Assembly (NCBI RefSeq): GCF_020882245.1 | Contig: NC_083597.1 | Location: 62,412,152 to 62,476,151 of the forward strand | Reading direction: 5' to 3' | Source of the DNA: Rhopalosiphum padi | Taxonomy: Eukaryota; Arthropoda; Insecta; Hemiptera; Aphididae | DNA: 64,000 bases | Part shown: positions 1 through 14,334 of the stretch, piece by piece | Position numbering within the stretch: the first letter of the stretch is position 1 | Layout: every line of letters starts with the position of its first letter | Translations under genes and position numbers: made by a program | Notes under the pieces: model-generated | The model's database searches: none | Seen by the model: the letters and a program-made list of their open reading frames with translations, nothing else | Told to the model about the DNA's origin: nothing

Positions 1-2990
1 ATGTATTAAAATAATGAAAGTAATCAAGTATATTATCATTGATTATATAGTATTTATAATCAATGATATTATGTAAAAATGTTTTCCTCACTTATCGAAG
101 GTCCGCCCGTTGTAAAATGTAACTGTTTAAATGTAAGTACCTATACAAATACCGATATTAAACTGAATTAAAAACAAAAAATAGCCGATTAATTATAATA
201 TGTAGTGTTGACTAATTGTCATTATTATAAAATTAAGTTAAAACTATGACCATTATTACACGACTGATATCAGACACGCGTATGTCTATATAATAATACT
301 AATATTAACCACTTAAATCGAAATATTACAAGGCCAGATCGTGTTGGGTTAGGTACGCGTTAAAATAACTTCACGGGACCAGGAAAAATGTCTATATTAT
401 TTAAAATATATAATATAATAATTTTAATATGTACACAAAACACAAATATACTTAGCATAATCTAATGCTCGTCGAAAATAAAATAATATTATCATAATCG
501 GCCAAACAAGATATCTTTTACGTAACTTCATACTATATAGAGATTACTAACAGTAAGAAACTGTAGTAACGTGTATAAAGGACAAGTGTATTATATTATA
601 TACCTAGCAGTAAATATTAATTAATATTAATAGTATACGCGTACGAAACCGTTTAATAACGTCGTCGTCGCGTAATGGCCTGCATAAAACGTTAATTGGA
701 GTTGAGCCCGTGTGGATCATAAATTCCGACGATGATGTCGGTTTAAGCGATTTCCGAACCGTTTTCTTGAGCGCGTGCGACCATCACCGATGCAATAATC
801 ATTATAACTGTCGCAATTATTATATACAACAGTAGTAAGTCTCTAAACGAGTGCCAATAATGAACACGGTAGATTCCGACCAACAGGCGTAACGGTTTTG
901 CAAACGCAATCGTACGCGGCAACAACGCAAAAAAAAAATGTTTATAAAAAATAACCCAGCAAGATTCCGCAGACTTTTAAAAAATAAAGTAAGCCAATAT
1001 GCTCGTAACAGCGTCTCTCTAGTACAAGAATATAATAAACATTTAACGATAATATTGATAAATATAATTGATATACGCACCACACACAACTGCACACTGC
1101 AATTATACATTATACCAACGCCGGATGCGATTTAATTGCGAGTTCCTATTATCTGTTATATACTGTACATGTGTATTGTACTGAGTGGGGAGCTGAGTTT
1201 TAGTGTTTTATACATGCGTCGGACATGTATAATATATTATATTTTATTAAACTGATGAAAAGCGCTGCACGCGATGACAACGAATTCCGAAAAGACCGTG
1301 TCAAATATTTCGTGTGCGAAGTATTCCACAATAGTAATACATTAATTTGTTGTCTGTATATATATATATATAATAAATAATACACAATAAGAACTATATC
1401 TATTTTATATTTTTATATAAGGACTATAATATTATCTTCGATATTAATTCCTTAGCATAAACATTTATTATAACTGAAAAAACAATTTGTTCGAATTTTG
1501 AATTAAGTACGTCAACATTTTCAAAAATATAAGTTCATTAAATTACCAAATAATCAACAGTAAAAATTGGGGTTCTTATTTAAAAAGCAGAAGTTTGTAT
1601 CGCCACGAGACACTCGTTAAGTAGCACAAAAAATCTTAAAAATTTGAAAATGTGGGTTTTAACTTTAAAGTATATTTAAAAATTAGAAAAATTAGAATTT
1701 GAATAAATTATATATGAAAATTGGAATGAGTATGTGTTCGGAGAATTATCTACCCTTTATAGTGTATTGACTGGTGACTATAAAAAAACTGCACGCGAAA
1801 CACCTCTTATTGTGTCATCGTGGAAATCTACTATACGGCCCATCAATTGATTATGATTACGCGCGATGATGTCGACGATTATCCAGAAAATGTGCCTGGC
1901 CGGCCATGCGGATCGGTCCGATCTTAGGTTCTCACACGAATACACGCACACCACGCAAGCATCGTTACAATTATTATAGGCACCACGTATAGTTATTATA
2001 GTATTATTGTAATGATGCCAACGCGATTTTCGTTTCATTCGACACGGCGGCTATATTCATGTAGTGTTTTTTTTACCATCAAATATAAGACTTAACCCGA
2101 CAACGACGATAAGTAATATATTTTATTTACCAACGATATATTACACACCACTTTCCAAAGTAGATTACACAAAGAGAGAAGGTCTATTATAATTTATAAC
2201 ACATCCCCGCGTATGGGTAGCGCACGAGAAGAGCATCATACAATAATGTGATATTTTTATATCATATCATATGTTATTTCTTAAATTATGTATGTGAAGG
2301 AGCGAATAAGAAGCGGCGCCGGTCGTGGGAACAGCGATGGACACTTAACACGGAGATAATATTTCAAGGAAGACGGTGAGGCGTAAACTATTTATTTTTT
2401 TAAGTTATTGCGGTGTTGTGTCCGCTCCCTATAACGACGGCACTTGTATCGAATGCGCAACGTTACTATACGTTAGTATTATAACCACAAAAATCCTGTC
2501 GCTTATAATGTTATAGTGGCACAGTCGGTACAGAATTATAGGTAAGGTAAGTTACGTATCCGCCGCTGTCGCTACAAATCGAGTAACACGACATTTTATA
2601 ATATATTATTGTCTGATGTCTATATACTCGAACAGGTGGTGGTTAGCATGGTACATTTAAATACGACCATCACGGGCACTGCACGCCGAGATTATTTTCA
2701 TATACTTATATGTATCTAAGTGCATACAATTAGTATTACCTATATATGGATACTATACTAGTGTAATAATACTAATACAACCCAACCGTACGTAATAATT
2801 ATTATTGTTGTCGACGAGTATACCGAAAAATGATGTCCTACCACCGTTTCCGATACGAAAGAACAATTAATAATAATAACAATAATATAATTTACGTAAT
2901 AATAAGTCTGGAAAGGGGATGAAATATTATGGACATTATTTTAGAACAGTTTAATAAAAGAATCAACCAGTGTATCAAAACTTTATAATA
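1..2990. other. AT-rich non-coding stretch with small CpG patches
   Basis: No gene can be supported here. A less AT-rich patch near 1790-2040 is open on the minus strand for 86 codons (1778-2038) and is also partly open on the plus strand, so neither reading is preferred. A second patch (2310-2380) ends in a donor-like GACG/GTGAGG at about 2375, but the frame before it has a stop only ten codons upstream. A core shared with two MITEs elsewhere lies at 1569-1606 and marks an old dispersed repeat. Confidence 0.5.
1569..1606 (+). repeat. Core of a dispersed repeat (copy 1 of 3)
   Basis: The stretch GGGGTTCTTATTTAAAAAG followed by AGAAGTTTGTATCGCCAC recurs in related form at 46391-46436 and 56213-56263. 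Those two copies sit inside elements whose ends resemble GGTGATT. This copy therefore probably marks an eroded member of the same MITE family. I could not place its termini. Confidence 0.45.
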
Positions 2991-2995
2991 TACAG

Positions 2996-5900
2996 GTACA
3001 ACGGAACATTGCATGGGAGTTGGTTACACTAAATGGTGATCCACAGTTCCACCCAATCGGTACGTACGTAAAGTACGTTTTTTATAACTGCAATAATGAA
3101 AACAATATATAGTACATTAATACAAGGAAAACAATTAAAAACAATTACGATAATCTCGGCTAACTCGTTATCATAATATAAAATACAATATTTTCATTCT
3201 TAGAGTCTACGGCTCGACGTCATAATTTAAGGAGGAGATAACAGAATAATATCACAATAAATAATTATTGTTAGCTATATGGACACGAAATGCAGAGCTC
3301 GTAGCGTTGTAATAAATGTGCTATTCGTAAAACCGAGTAATACGACATTATCGACATCATAAGTTTGATTGTAATACGCTATCAATACATACAAATATGT
3401 TAATTGTTATTTAAAAGAGTATCTGTACACAGTGGGCCAAACTTGCATCAATTGATATTGATATACAACCAAATATTAATATTATTATACATAATATATG
3501 ATTACTGGTTACAAGTTCAACGACTTCTAATTGAATTTCTCTTTCAGACGTTATTAAATGGATACAAACTCTTTATATAAATATAGTAGGTACTACGATA
3601 CACAGGAATAAATATCTCATAAAATATAATAAAAAGATTTTGGGATCATTGAATTGCAATACATAAGGTGCCAGCAGACAGCAACTAATATATTATTGTA
3701 TATATTTATTATTTTATTAACATAAAATATTTTATAATACGTAACGCGTCTGCCCGTATTTCGTTTGGTCTTAATTTTACAACAACGGACTGTTCTTTGT
3801 TAATATATTATAATATTATTACTTGTAATTATATTGTCTATATTATTATATATGGCTACATATTTTGTGTATACCAAATAATAGATTTAGTAAAATATTA
3901 AAAAACGACGAGACGTAGGTAGGTAGTAGGTACTTAAGCACTTTTGAGTCTAATAAATTAGTATAATATTATTATTTATTATGTTTTAATTGAAAGCAAT
4001 TGAACAAATGTTCTAGTTAATAGAAATAAAAATTAAGCTACGAATACAATTTCGATTTCATTGTTACTCTGATCTCTAACAATACACAAGTCTCGTCAAA
4101 AAAAAATAATTAAGATGTATACATTATAATTTATAATATATAGTATGAGTATTTTTGTTTCTCATGATATAAAAATTTAATAGTGTAAACGTATCATAGA
4201 CATTATTTGCTGGTTTAATTTATCTAAACGAAACTTTCAGTAATAATTTTCATAAAAAAAACGCTAAATTTGGTTTCGAAAACATCTTATGACTTATGAG
4301 CAACAATAATAAAATTAACGAAAAATATTGTGAGTTTTCGCGATGAGTTGTAATTAATTTTAATAATTTTTACACAAATATTTTCACATGCGAGACACAA
4401 GACACGTCTTGATCCATTGTTTTGATTTTACGTTAGAAAACCTGTTTGAAGCCCTCTATTTTTTCATTGAAAATCTTGTCATTCACAATACAATTGTTAG
4501 AAAGCCGACGAAAGTGACCGGGCGGACGACTCGTGGCCAGTTTTCTTGGCCGGTGACTGGTTGTGTACCTCTAACCAAGTTGCAATTAATTTAGCCACCT
4601 TTGTATTTTCTGTTGCACACACTGTATAGTAGTATAACAGTATCAAGTTCTGCGTGTATACCATGGATAGGGTAATATTGTGTTAGTACATTTTCGTGTT
4701 TGCAAAATCTTTAATAAATTCATTATCCAGTCCCGATCATGGTCATCGAATTGTGGTTTACTTTCCTTAGAATAATTCAAACGGACACTTTATAAAACGA
4801 GTTAAGTAATTGGAATTTTCACTTTTATAATTAGTAGTTACTTAGCTGGCTTGGTACGATGTTGTGAACATAAAAATGAAAGTTTGGTATATGCAAATAA
4901 TGTACTTAAGTAATAAAAATAATCATTGTTAATTTTTTTTTTAATTTATATAAATTATTTAACGTTAGTATAAGGCTTAACATTTAATTATACATTTTAG
5001 AACTAATAATGCTATTGAGATTGTGAGTACCTGTAAGTTTCTTACGTAGATGAAACAAATATTGAGGTCAAGTAAAAATGAAGAAAGTAAAATGTAAAAA
5101 CAAGTTGAGTTCAGAAAATAATAAAGCACTTAATACTATATACATTTTAATACAGTACATACGTGTTTTGTGTAGCTACATACAAATAAATATATAGATA
5201 ATATATTATCATATATATTTTCGCACTTAATTTTATTTAGTTTCACAGACACAAGAAATGGAAAAATTAAATTAACTTAATTTAACTACTGTTTTTAGAA
5301 CAATGATTACTCATTCTATATCGTCATATCGATGAATGTTCCGACTAACTCAGTTTAGCCAATTACGGAGTATAATATTATATATATATTATAATATTAT
5401 TCACCAAACCCACTTTTCGCCTACACTAAATAGGTATTAGCAAATGGCAAGTTGTCACTAATAGTATATGACACCTAATCGCATATCTAATATAATAACC
5501 ACTAATATACAACTTTACACTAATATGCGTTTACTGAAATTAATTCCTGCCATGTTATGAAAAACTACAAGCAGTATACAAACTATCCACATTAAAATGT
5601 CTAAATATTTGTTTTTTTAATACGTTTTTCGTTGTATAGGTAACTATTAATGTTAACGTATGATGTACATTTTTACACGATCCTATCGCGGATATGCGCC
5701 ATTCGTGAATGTCATTTGATCTAAGTAGTACACAAAGTTTGGACTGTTAAAATATCTCATGGTATACTTTAAACACACCAAACTCATTAAACCGGACAAA
5801 AACGTATATAACTTTGCCAAAGTGCACTAATGATCTAACTAAACTTTATTCGCACAGTTTGAGTACATGCACATACATAAATATCTACATTTCGCGTTTA

Positions 5901-7164
5901 TGTCAGGAACTTAAAGAGTCCACCTGTATACAATATACATAATATTATAAGACCGGACCAAACGTTCAAAGATGTTTTGCCAGAAAACGCGATTACACAT
6001 AATAAATGATAATGAACTCAACATCTTAAATTGTTTTACAGCTGCTGTTCGGCTGCAAGTTTCCGAAAATACGTCAAAAACATCACGTACCTATAATGAA
6101 GAATTGTCGCCAAGAGCATTTTAGTAAGTACATATTATTATTAATATACAATATTATATTACGTATGAATGACGACGATATTAATAATAGTGATAGTAAT
6201 ATCGTGCACAGGCAGTTAGACAGATGACAAAGTTTTTAAGCTTACGCATTATATGTAGGCCGTGGCGACGAAATAATGCGGTTTTGTTAAATATAAAATA
6301 TAAAGAAGCATAATAACAATTAATATATATATAATATAATATATGCACCTATGCAGCCAGCTACAATATATACCACCTAGTAAACGTTTTCCAAGAATCG
6401 TTTCAGGAACCGTTGTCACGTTATTTTATACGCTGCAATCTAATATAAAATATAATAGCGTACGAGTATCACAAACGTTTCGACCAGTCTATTATATATA
6501 CGAGTACAGTATTTAATATTTATACATGCATAATGACATGATAATGTACATATTATATATTGCTAGCGTTTTATGAAAACGTTTTTACCTCCCCTGCCCA
6601 CCCGATTCAGTACGATTGACTATTTTACACACATAAACAGACGGACCGTATAGAATAATAATGATAATATATATATATATATAGTAGTATATATATATAT
6701 ACTATAACAACTATAGTCTATAATATATATAAACGCTAGCTACTTCTACAATCCAGACCCACACACACATACACACTTGCGGCGGCGGCGTCAACGTCGC
6801 GGTATATATGACTTGTACGTAATATTATAGCTGCAGTAACACGTCGGACTAACCCAGTGAGCGAGAATGTTCCGTTATATATATAAACCGGTACCATTCA
6901 CGTGTATATATACAAGCAGCAAACACTGTAAATCTCTAAAAGGACCATTATTCCGGATTGTCACGGTGAACAATACGTATATAACATGATGTATATATAA
7001 TGATCTGTTACAGGTGTATCTATATAATATGTTATATACATTTTTTTCATGGTACATCCCCCAGCAATTCGGCATACAGGTCGTTATTTGTTTAATATAT
7101 TAAAAAAAAGTAAAATATCGTGTTCTTTGTTTTTCTCTAATACAGCTTCGAATCCGCGGTATAA
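2996..7164 (+). CDS. Candidate 3' end of an unidentified multi-exon gene
   Basis: Three short segments have good splice borders and compatible phases. Exon A, 2996-3059, follows AATATACAG, is open in phase 0 (includes WELVTLNGDPQFHPI) and ends one base into a codon before GTACGT. Exon B, 6042-6123, follows the strong acceptor AAATTGTTTTACAG, reads LQVSENTSKTSRTYNEEL in the matching frame and ends two bases into a codon before GTAAGTA. Exon C, 7146-7164, follows CTTTGTTTTTCTCTAATACAG, completes a Tyr codon and reads FESAV then TAA. AATAAA occurs at 7190 and 7202. A 42-bp optional exon at 3548-3589 after TTTCTCTTTCAG also keeps phase. The protein was not recognised. The C-terminal SAV would fit a class I PDZ ligand (inference). 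The upstream part lies outside or was not found. Each segment is short, so chance agreement is possible. Confidence 0.35.
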
Positions 7165-7189
7165 AATGTGAATAGAAAATAACAGCAAA

Positions 7190-7207
7190 AATAAAAGCGA
7201 AAATAAA
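7190..7207 (+). terminator. Polyadenylation signals after candidate exon C
   Basis: Two AATAAA hexamers lie at 7190-7195 and 7202-7207, 26-38 bp after the TAA of the candidate terminal exon. A GT-rich tract (about 7261-7272) follows. The spacing is normal for a short insect 3' UTR. In DNA this AT-rich, AATAAA alone is weak evidence. Confidence 0.3.
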
Positions 7208-7539
7208 ACGTAAATCAATCTTCACATCTTCACACGACGTCGTCGATCATGCTCGCCGTTATATGTGTGTGTAAATGTAATTACATACACAAATACACAA
7301 TATGAACCGCGCGGGCACACACATATAGGTACACATTATTAAAATTTTTCTCAAACGAGTGTATATATAATATATTCTATACTACACGAGAAAGAAACAA
7401 TAGAAAACACGCGCATTTTGTACTTAATTATTTTATCTTATTGTTTTAATGAATTTTTGAGAAGTGCAAGCGATATATTATACTTTATTAAATCATTAAT
7501 TTACGACGAATAAATGGAACTAAAGCTGCAGTAGTGTAG

Positions 7540-7730
7540 CGTTGCGTATTGCCTTCGTCTGCGCCGTCGCCGCGGCAACAAAGGAAAAACGATTCACCCT
7601 CCGAGACCGATCGTCGTCGTATTATAGGGGGACGAAAAGACTTGAACGCGCACATTTGGGGTGAAAGCCGCCGCCGCCGTCATCTCCTCGCCAGACCATC
7701 CCGCGAGTCCTACCGTAACATGAGAAAAAA
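7540..7730. other. CpG-rich patch, possible promoter or 5' exon
   Basis: About 190 bp rich in CG and CCG repeats stands out from AT-rich surroundings. The plus strand is open for 92 codons (7549-7827) from a non-ATG codon, and the reading is Arg- and Ser-rich, as expected from CG-rich non-coding DNA. No clear splice borders or Kozak-like ATG are seen. A CpG-rich 5' region is the simplest reading; the direction is unknown. Confidence 0.3.
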
Positions 7731-8154
7731 AGCCCTTTCCAGACACGCAAACACACACACCCATAAATACTATATAATATATATACTACAATACTACATA
7801 TATAGTACACCTATCGTCGAAATATAGCTCCTTCAAATATTTACGGTTAGGTTTTCGTCGGGTTAGGTTAGGAAATACCATGTGTTGTTTACAATTTACC
7901 CTATAATAATTAGAATCGGAAACACTAGAATTGATTACTTGGTCGGTCGAAAAATGTGCATACCATTTATAAAAAAAAAAGAAAATAATAAAAACTTACT
8001 TCCACTGGATAAGTAATACATTTTATGATTATTTAACGATCTCGATTTGTATAAGATATAAACAACCAACACAGAATATTATAATATCCTACAGGTAGTT
8101 TCAGTTAACGCATAGAAATGTACAAATGCATATAGCATATGTAAACAGTAAACA

Positions 8155-8155
8155 A

Positions 8156-8198
<43 letters not shown>
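8155..8198. repeat. Compound (CA)n(TA)n microsatellite
   Basis: About seven CA units run directly into about fifteen TA units. Confidence 0.9.
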
Positions 8199-8199
<1 letters not shown>

Positions 8200-8200
<1 letters not shown>

Positions 8201-11200
8201 AGCATTGGAGCATATTTATCATTACAACGCCACTACGCAAATAAAATTAACTACATAGTGTAGTTAACACAAATAGCGTATTAATATTGTAAATTAATGT
8301 TATATAAACTTAAAACAACATAGTACCTAGTGTTCGAAATGAAAATTAAAAAAAAAAATTGATAGGACTTTGTACCTGTTGTTCGAAAGGAACCGAATTA
8401 AACGAAATATATACGTGTTCGAGTTCTGGATAATTGTCTTGAATTCTTGATAATGAAAAATAAAGTATTTTTTGAAACCTGATAAATTAACTAATTAATA
8501 CAGTGACCTGTATACTGTTTGTGTATGTCGGTATACATATATAAACATCTCGTACGTTCGATAAATGTATAAAAAGAATAATAATACAATATAAACATGG
8601 ACCATAAACAATGATTAAATGTCGACATTTTAACTGAATTTATCAATAAAACAATATAATATTTAATTTATAATTGTGTTATATAACTGAAATTAAAAAT
8701 ATACTCATTTTCAAAATAACTATGAAATGTTTTTGTTAATTAACTGAAAAAAAACTTATCTATGGTAAAGTACCAAAATTATAAGCACAACGACATTCAT
8801 GTGGCCAATATACTATTAAACATGTATCTAGATAATAAACTGTTTCTGTTTACCCACGTTTTATGTACTTATAATAATGTGTGTTCGATGTATATAAAAC
8901 CTACAATAAATCTTTCTATTTGAATGAACTATAATTCGTTTAAGTAATTGTTTATACAGTCCATTAAATGTATTACCTATCCTACCCTACTCTTTCTCAG
9001 TCATTCATTATTACTAGAGCCCAAAACTTGATGTAAAAATATAATAAAAAATTAATGAAATAATATTTAACATTTTTATTTTACTGTAAAAAATATTAAA
9101 ATAAATTGATAACGATAAGCATTGTTTTATGATACAAATCTCATAAATGAATTAAATAAAACTATATATTATAGATACTCCAATTAATTATAATAATTTT
9201 TTACACTTGAAAAAATAAATATAGTATACACTACTTTATAGTGAAATTTTTTCTTTAGTCATAAATATATTTCTATGAATTATTGAAAGCAATACGATAA
9301 TATATTATGTTATTTTTTTTTTAAATATTTTATAGAATAATGTAATACAATAAAGTGTAACTTTAAACAAGAAAAAATTCAGATCTAAATATATAAGAAG
9401 TAGAAAAAAGAATAAAATGCAAAAAAATGACTGTAAAACATAAAACTCTCTAAAAAGGAAGAAAATTCAAAATACAAATAAATTGAACTATTCGATTTTA
9501 TATTCTATGAATTAAATTTCTATAGAAACAAGCAACGCATTATAAGTAAAACTGTAAAAGAAACAAATACAATTGCATAAAATTCCGGGTACAAGTCATT
9601 ACTTAAACCAACCATTGATAAAATAATGTATCTTGTGGATATAAATATATAATGTATATACAGATATTTAAGTGATAAAAATTAATTTAAATTTTAATGC
9701 AATAAAACATTTCAATTGAGAATTTGTGAATGTAAAAACAAAAGAATAGTTATGATAAAACAATTCAGTTTATTTTTACTAACCTTAATATCACAAAATA
9801 AATTACAATTAAAACAGATGTTTTATTTTTTTAAATTTGGAAATGTTCGAATAAAGAAAGCGGAATTGATTATCTTTGATACTTAATATCATATGGTACT
9901 GCATCGTTATTTTAAATTTCTAAAACTAAAAATTAGAGTAAATTACGATCTTCTTTTGTAATGATATTTTACGAGTAAAAAAAAAGATCATGAATAGTAT
10001 GTAATTTAAAAATAAAATACTTGCTTGTTAAAATATGTTTAAAGCACACGATAAACATGATTAGACAATTATTACTGATTGTTGTATACAAAAGTTAACA
10101 CGATTTTCAATTGGTTCAATGATCTAAGTGTCACGAAAATTGCCTCAATCACGTATAAATTGCTAGTATATGTATGCATTGTTTTCGTGAAATATTTAGA
10201 ACACCCTGTACACGATGCACGAACTATACATTGAAAATATTAGTATTGACATGAATTAAGACACGAAAAATGAACGTGGTGTTAATTTCCCCACACGTAC
10301 ACGTCATGTAGCTCATACTATTAGGCACATCGTTCTCACGACCCAACTCTTACATGTTACTACATTATGATTATATATTCATATTTTCTAAATATGAAAA
10401 CATTGCAGCGAGAAATCTCGTATGAAGCTTATTACTATAAATATGAACGATTTTGAATAAGATCGATACAAGCAATAAACAAATAGAATTCTATGTTTAC
10501 AATTTAAGTACCTATATAAAACACAGTCCTCGTAAAAATCATGGGATGCCATATTATGACAACATGTGGCAGATATACACGAGAGCGTTAAGTCAAACCT
10601 CTACGGAGAAAAATAAAATAGTGTACCTATCTAATACCTATCCACTTTTTTTTTATTATTATTATTATTGACTGTGGGCATTCGATATCTTTCACTATTA
10701 AATATAGTGTTATACAATGTGTGAGTAAAGTTACAGCTACTTAAGTCCATGTATATGCATACGTCATTTGCTTGATATCCTTGTTTAAAAACTAGTTGAA
10801 ATCAATTAGATGCTCATCGACAAATTAATTTTATGTAAATATTTAAAAGTTAAAATCAAAGTAAAAGCATCACGAGTGAAGGGCTTTTATTTACTAACAG
10901 ATAACTAATCAAACATTTAGTATTATAGTCACACATGCTAATTAATTATATTGTTGAATATTATTAAATCAATTATTTACATATTATTGTAATAAAAATA
11001 AAAATATATAAATGAATATACATAATACACTAGGTTAAAGCGCAACTTACTTTAATAATACGGGTTGTATTGTAAATGTTGTACAGAACACTGCAATTAT
11101 TGATGCATATTATTATGTGTTTATTATTAACTATTAAGTATTAACTATCTTCTGAATAAATGACTCTATAAGAGTCTAAGTTATAGTAAAAACAATAAAT

Positions 11201-12060
11201 TAAACAACAGCACAAATCAACTACGTTAATATATTTTGACTAAACGATAGAGATGAAGCACCCAGAATTTATATTAAGATTATTACACTATTTCGTAATA
11301 TTTAAATAATAATATGAACATTTATAAATATTATAATATTAACTATTCTAGTTTTTACGCATACTGATTTAAATTACATAATATAAGACACAGGTACTAT
11401 AATACGTGGGATACTATTGTTTGTCTGATAAACACGCACTATATACATGAGTACATGATATACTTAATATATAACGTAGCATTATGAACTGCAGTCTGCA
11501 AGTGTCTGCACTCTGCAACGATGTCTTGTCATAAAATGAGAAAATAAGACTCATGACACTTAACAAATATTGATTTTTGAGCTTAAGTGCATGCTTTAGT
11601 CATTGAATACACAATATTATTAATCATGCATTCTAAGTGTAAACAATTAAAAATAAAAAGTAAACTACTTAATACCTAGATAGGTTTATATAAATACCTA
11701 AAATAGTTTTTCCCTAAAATAGTTAATAATAATCTCAATAGGTTTTAAATATTTTTAAAAATATACTATAAAGTCACAATGGGAATTCAAAAATTATTTA
11801 TATAAGTAACTAAACGGACAAACAATGCATTTCAAATTTAAATTTATTGTAATATAATGAAATATCAATAACGAATTTCTCAATTTTAATTGTTTTTAAT
11901 TTTATTAAATTATAACTTAATTATGATATTTCAATTAATTCAATTGAACAATCATAAAATATTAAAAATATAGATAAAAAAATCTGGATATTGCCGATTA
12001 CTGTTTTAAATTACACTTGTCATTCTTAAATTTTGTTCAATAATACACGATGATAATGTT
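8200..12060. other. AT-rich stretch with no supported gene
   Basis: Low-complexity A- and T-rich DNA throughout. A CACCCTGTA motif near 10203-10212 looks like one end of a CAGGGTG-type MITE, but no partner end was found upstream. The 72-codon open frame at 10453-10671 begins at a non-ATG codon and has no coding-like composition. Confidence 0.5.
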
Positions 12061-12075
12061 TAAAATATGAATATA

Positions 12076-12098
12076 TTATATATATATATATATATATA
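12076..12098. repeat. (TA)n microsatellite
   Basis: An uninterrupted TA tract just upstream of the hAT element at 12140. Confidence 0.85.
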
Positions 12099-12139
12099 AT
12101 ATATTTATATTTTTTTACGTGATGAATTATATTCTATAA

Positions 12140-12819
12140 CAGCGGTCGTCAACGTTTTAAAACTCACGGACCACTAAGTCCATAACTCTAAATTTTGCGG
12201 ACCACTTATACATAATACTATAAAACTTATACAACTAAATAAAAAAGACTATACATACAAAGTTAATAGTTTTATACTATAAGACTATAATTAATTTATA
12301 AATTTATATATGTGTACACTGTATATAAACTAATAATAAAGATTTATTTGATTTATAAAACAATTTTTAAAGTTTACTTATTACAACAAATTTAAGTTTA
12401 ATATATTATATTAGTAAAGTATTGAACATTTTTAATGTGAATGTGATGTTTGTTCTTAATTTTTGTTTTGAATAATTTTATGCATATTTGGTTCTAATGA
12501 AGTTATAGCTAAGCGAAGAGTTCTACTTATTTCTAGCCGGGATTGGTACCGAGTTTTAATTACTGCCACCGATGAAAATGATAACATGCGATAATGATGA
12601 TTACATTATTACGGGTTTAATTTTATTTTACGTTTATCTAATATGAAACTACATGAAATAATAAATTATACTTTTTTTCGTATTTATTGTACAACACACG
12701 CTCGCTATTAGGTTGATATAAAATAAGATTGCAAATAATGTTTAATTTTTTCCGACAATAAACAAAATTTACTCATGGACCACCAAAATTTTCTTACGGA
12801 TACCGGTTGGTGACCGCTG
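12140..12819. mobile_element. Non-autonomous hAT element, 680 bp
   Basis: The left end reads CAGCGGTCGTCAACG and the right end is the near-complement (CAGCGGTCACCAACC on the minus strand). These fit hAT termini, which begin with CAG. The flanks are TTCTATAA (12132-12139) and TTCCATAA (12820-12827), an 8-bp duplication with one mismatch, the length expected for hAT. No transposase frame lies inside, so it would need a transposase supplied in trans. The mismatch in the duplication suggests it is not recent. Confidence 0.8.
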
Positions 12820-13099
12820 TTCCATAATACTAATGCCGAGCAAAATGTTTATCAAACGATATTTTTTAGACCGTATTATCGTATTACTACTACGAGCTCT
12901 ATAAAGGACTGCACCCTGCACGTGTACCATCATCGGACATAATAAAACAATATAAATACGATTCCACAACAGTCTTGTTAAACGACTTTTGTCATTATTC
13001 AAGTGTAGATAAATTGAACACATGAATTCATTATATTATTTATTATTAACAATATCGTCCATTGGGCAAGTAGCGACGGTCAGACATCGGCTCGAATGA

Positions 13100-13960
13100 A
13101 AGTAAAACACGATATCGAAGAAACACATCTTTATTGTTCAAAAACAGAATTTTTTTTATAAAATCTCACCGCACCCGATGAATGCAGACCCCAAAAAATG
13201 CGACGATGCCTCAGTCTACACATTAAATCGTTATCTCCAATAAAAATCGCCTTACCTCTCCCATTGAGGGCCGCATACCTACTCTCATTTCAATAATGTG
13301 TGCACCGTCTCGTTGGCAATAATAATAAAACGACAACAATAACAATGAACCGTAAACAGTATAACACGCCGTGTAACACACCTCCATACAATATATATTA
13401 TTATTTATTAGTTATTACACATATACAATCATCAGGCGGTACATCGTACGTATGTATATAATGATAATACTATAATAGGTACACTTACCTATTTATTAAA
13501 TATAATATAATAGGTATACAATAATTGAATTATACAGCGACGTGAGAGACTATAAGTAATCCACCATCAAGGGCTGGGGTTTCGTGTTAGAAAAACTAGG
13601 ACGCGGAAGACTGGGGTTGGAAAAAAAAATGTCTAATCGAATCATCCGATTAAGGGGCAGCGTGTGTATCGTAATTATATTATATTATTATACGGGTATC
13701 GTAGGTTTCGTCGTTTTTTCATCATTATGCATACACTTTTTTCCATAGGTTTCTCATATGTAGAAACTGTGGCGGCGGCACCAGAATGCGGTCAAACGGG
13801 TTTTGCGCGCCACCGCCGCCCTACCGGTGGATGAGCGGCAGTGGCGGGAACAACGTGCGGGTGGTACGCCAAACCATCCCGTGAGAAATAGTAAAACGAC
13901 GTCTGCCTAACCCATTCGTACCTCCTCACAACCCTTCGGTTGCACCACCAAGACGGAACT
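13100..13960. other. Patchy CpG-rich region, possible gene 5' end
   Basis: GC-rich segments at 13140-13280, 13560-13640 and 13770-13960 alternate with AT-rich DNA. On the minus strand a donor-like GGGTGCG/GTGAGA lies near 13170. On the plus strand a splice-bordered segment lies at 13749-13880, given separately. The cluster, together with the CTCF-type site at 14335, suggests a regulatory or first-exon zone, but its strand cannot be fixed. Confidence 0.3.
13749..13880 (+). CDS. Candidate 132-bp exon, Gly-rich, unidentified
   Basis: It is bounded by a good acceptor (CTTTTTTCCATAG) and a donor (CCC/GTGAGA). One frame is open throughout as a phase 2-2 exon and contains ICRNCGGGTRMRSNGF. A second frame is open for 27 codons (contains VETVAAAPECGQTGF) and then stops at a TGA inside the segment. 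The two frames cannot be ranked by eye. The candidate frame does not join in phase to the open frame at 14659. It could instead be CpG-rich 5' non-coding DNA. Confidence 0.25.
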
Positions 13961-14334
13961 CGGTCGTTGTTATGTTTACTAAAAATTTAATTAACGAGTA
14001 TTTATAACACGTAAGTAGGTACTTACTCGTGTATAAATCTTGCCGAACTGTGAATCCTCAGGTGTTCGACAAATCGATTTGTAGACTAGAGAAGGACGAC
14101 GATAAAAAAAAAACCGTCAATTACACGAAAATACTAATATTATTATCGTTTAAACACGCGTAATCACTAAAACAATAACAAAAACACGTTGGGATAACAA
14201 TCGTCAGACACACAACCGACCGTAATAAGTGAGAACGCGTACTGACCGAAACTGGCAAACGTCGAACGGTCGAACAGTAGAAACGTGAACGGTCTTGCCG
14301 CGACGCGCCAGCTGTTATTGCATGACGGTTTCGT

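Noticed and set aside
1778..2038. 86-codon minus-strand frame
   Set aside because: The plus strand of the same patch reads equally well, and no splice, promoter or polyadenylation support was found.
7848..7873. TTAGG telomere-like motif (GGGTTAGGTTAGG)
   Set aside because: Only two adjacent units are present. That is too few to support an interstitial telomere tract.
10198..10215. Complete CAGGGTG MITE ending at CACCCTGTA
   Set aside because: No matching left end could be found within a plausible distance.
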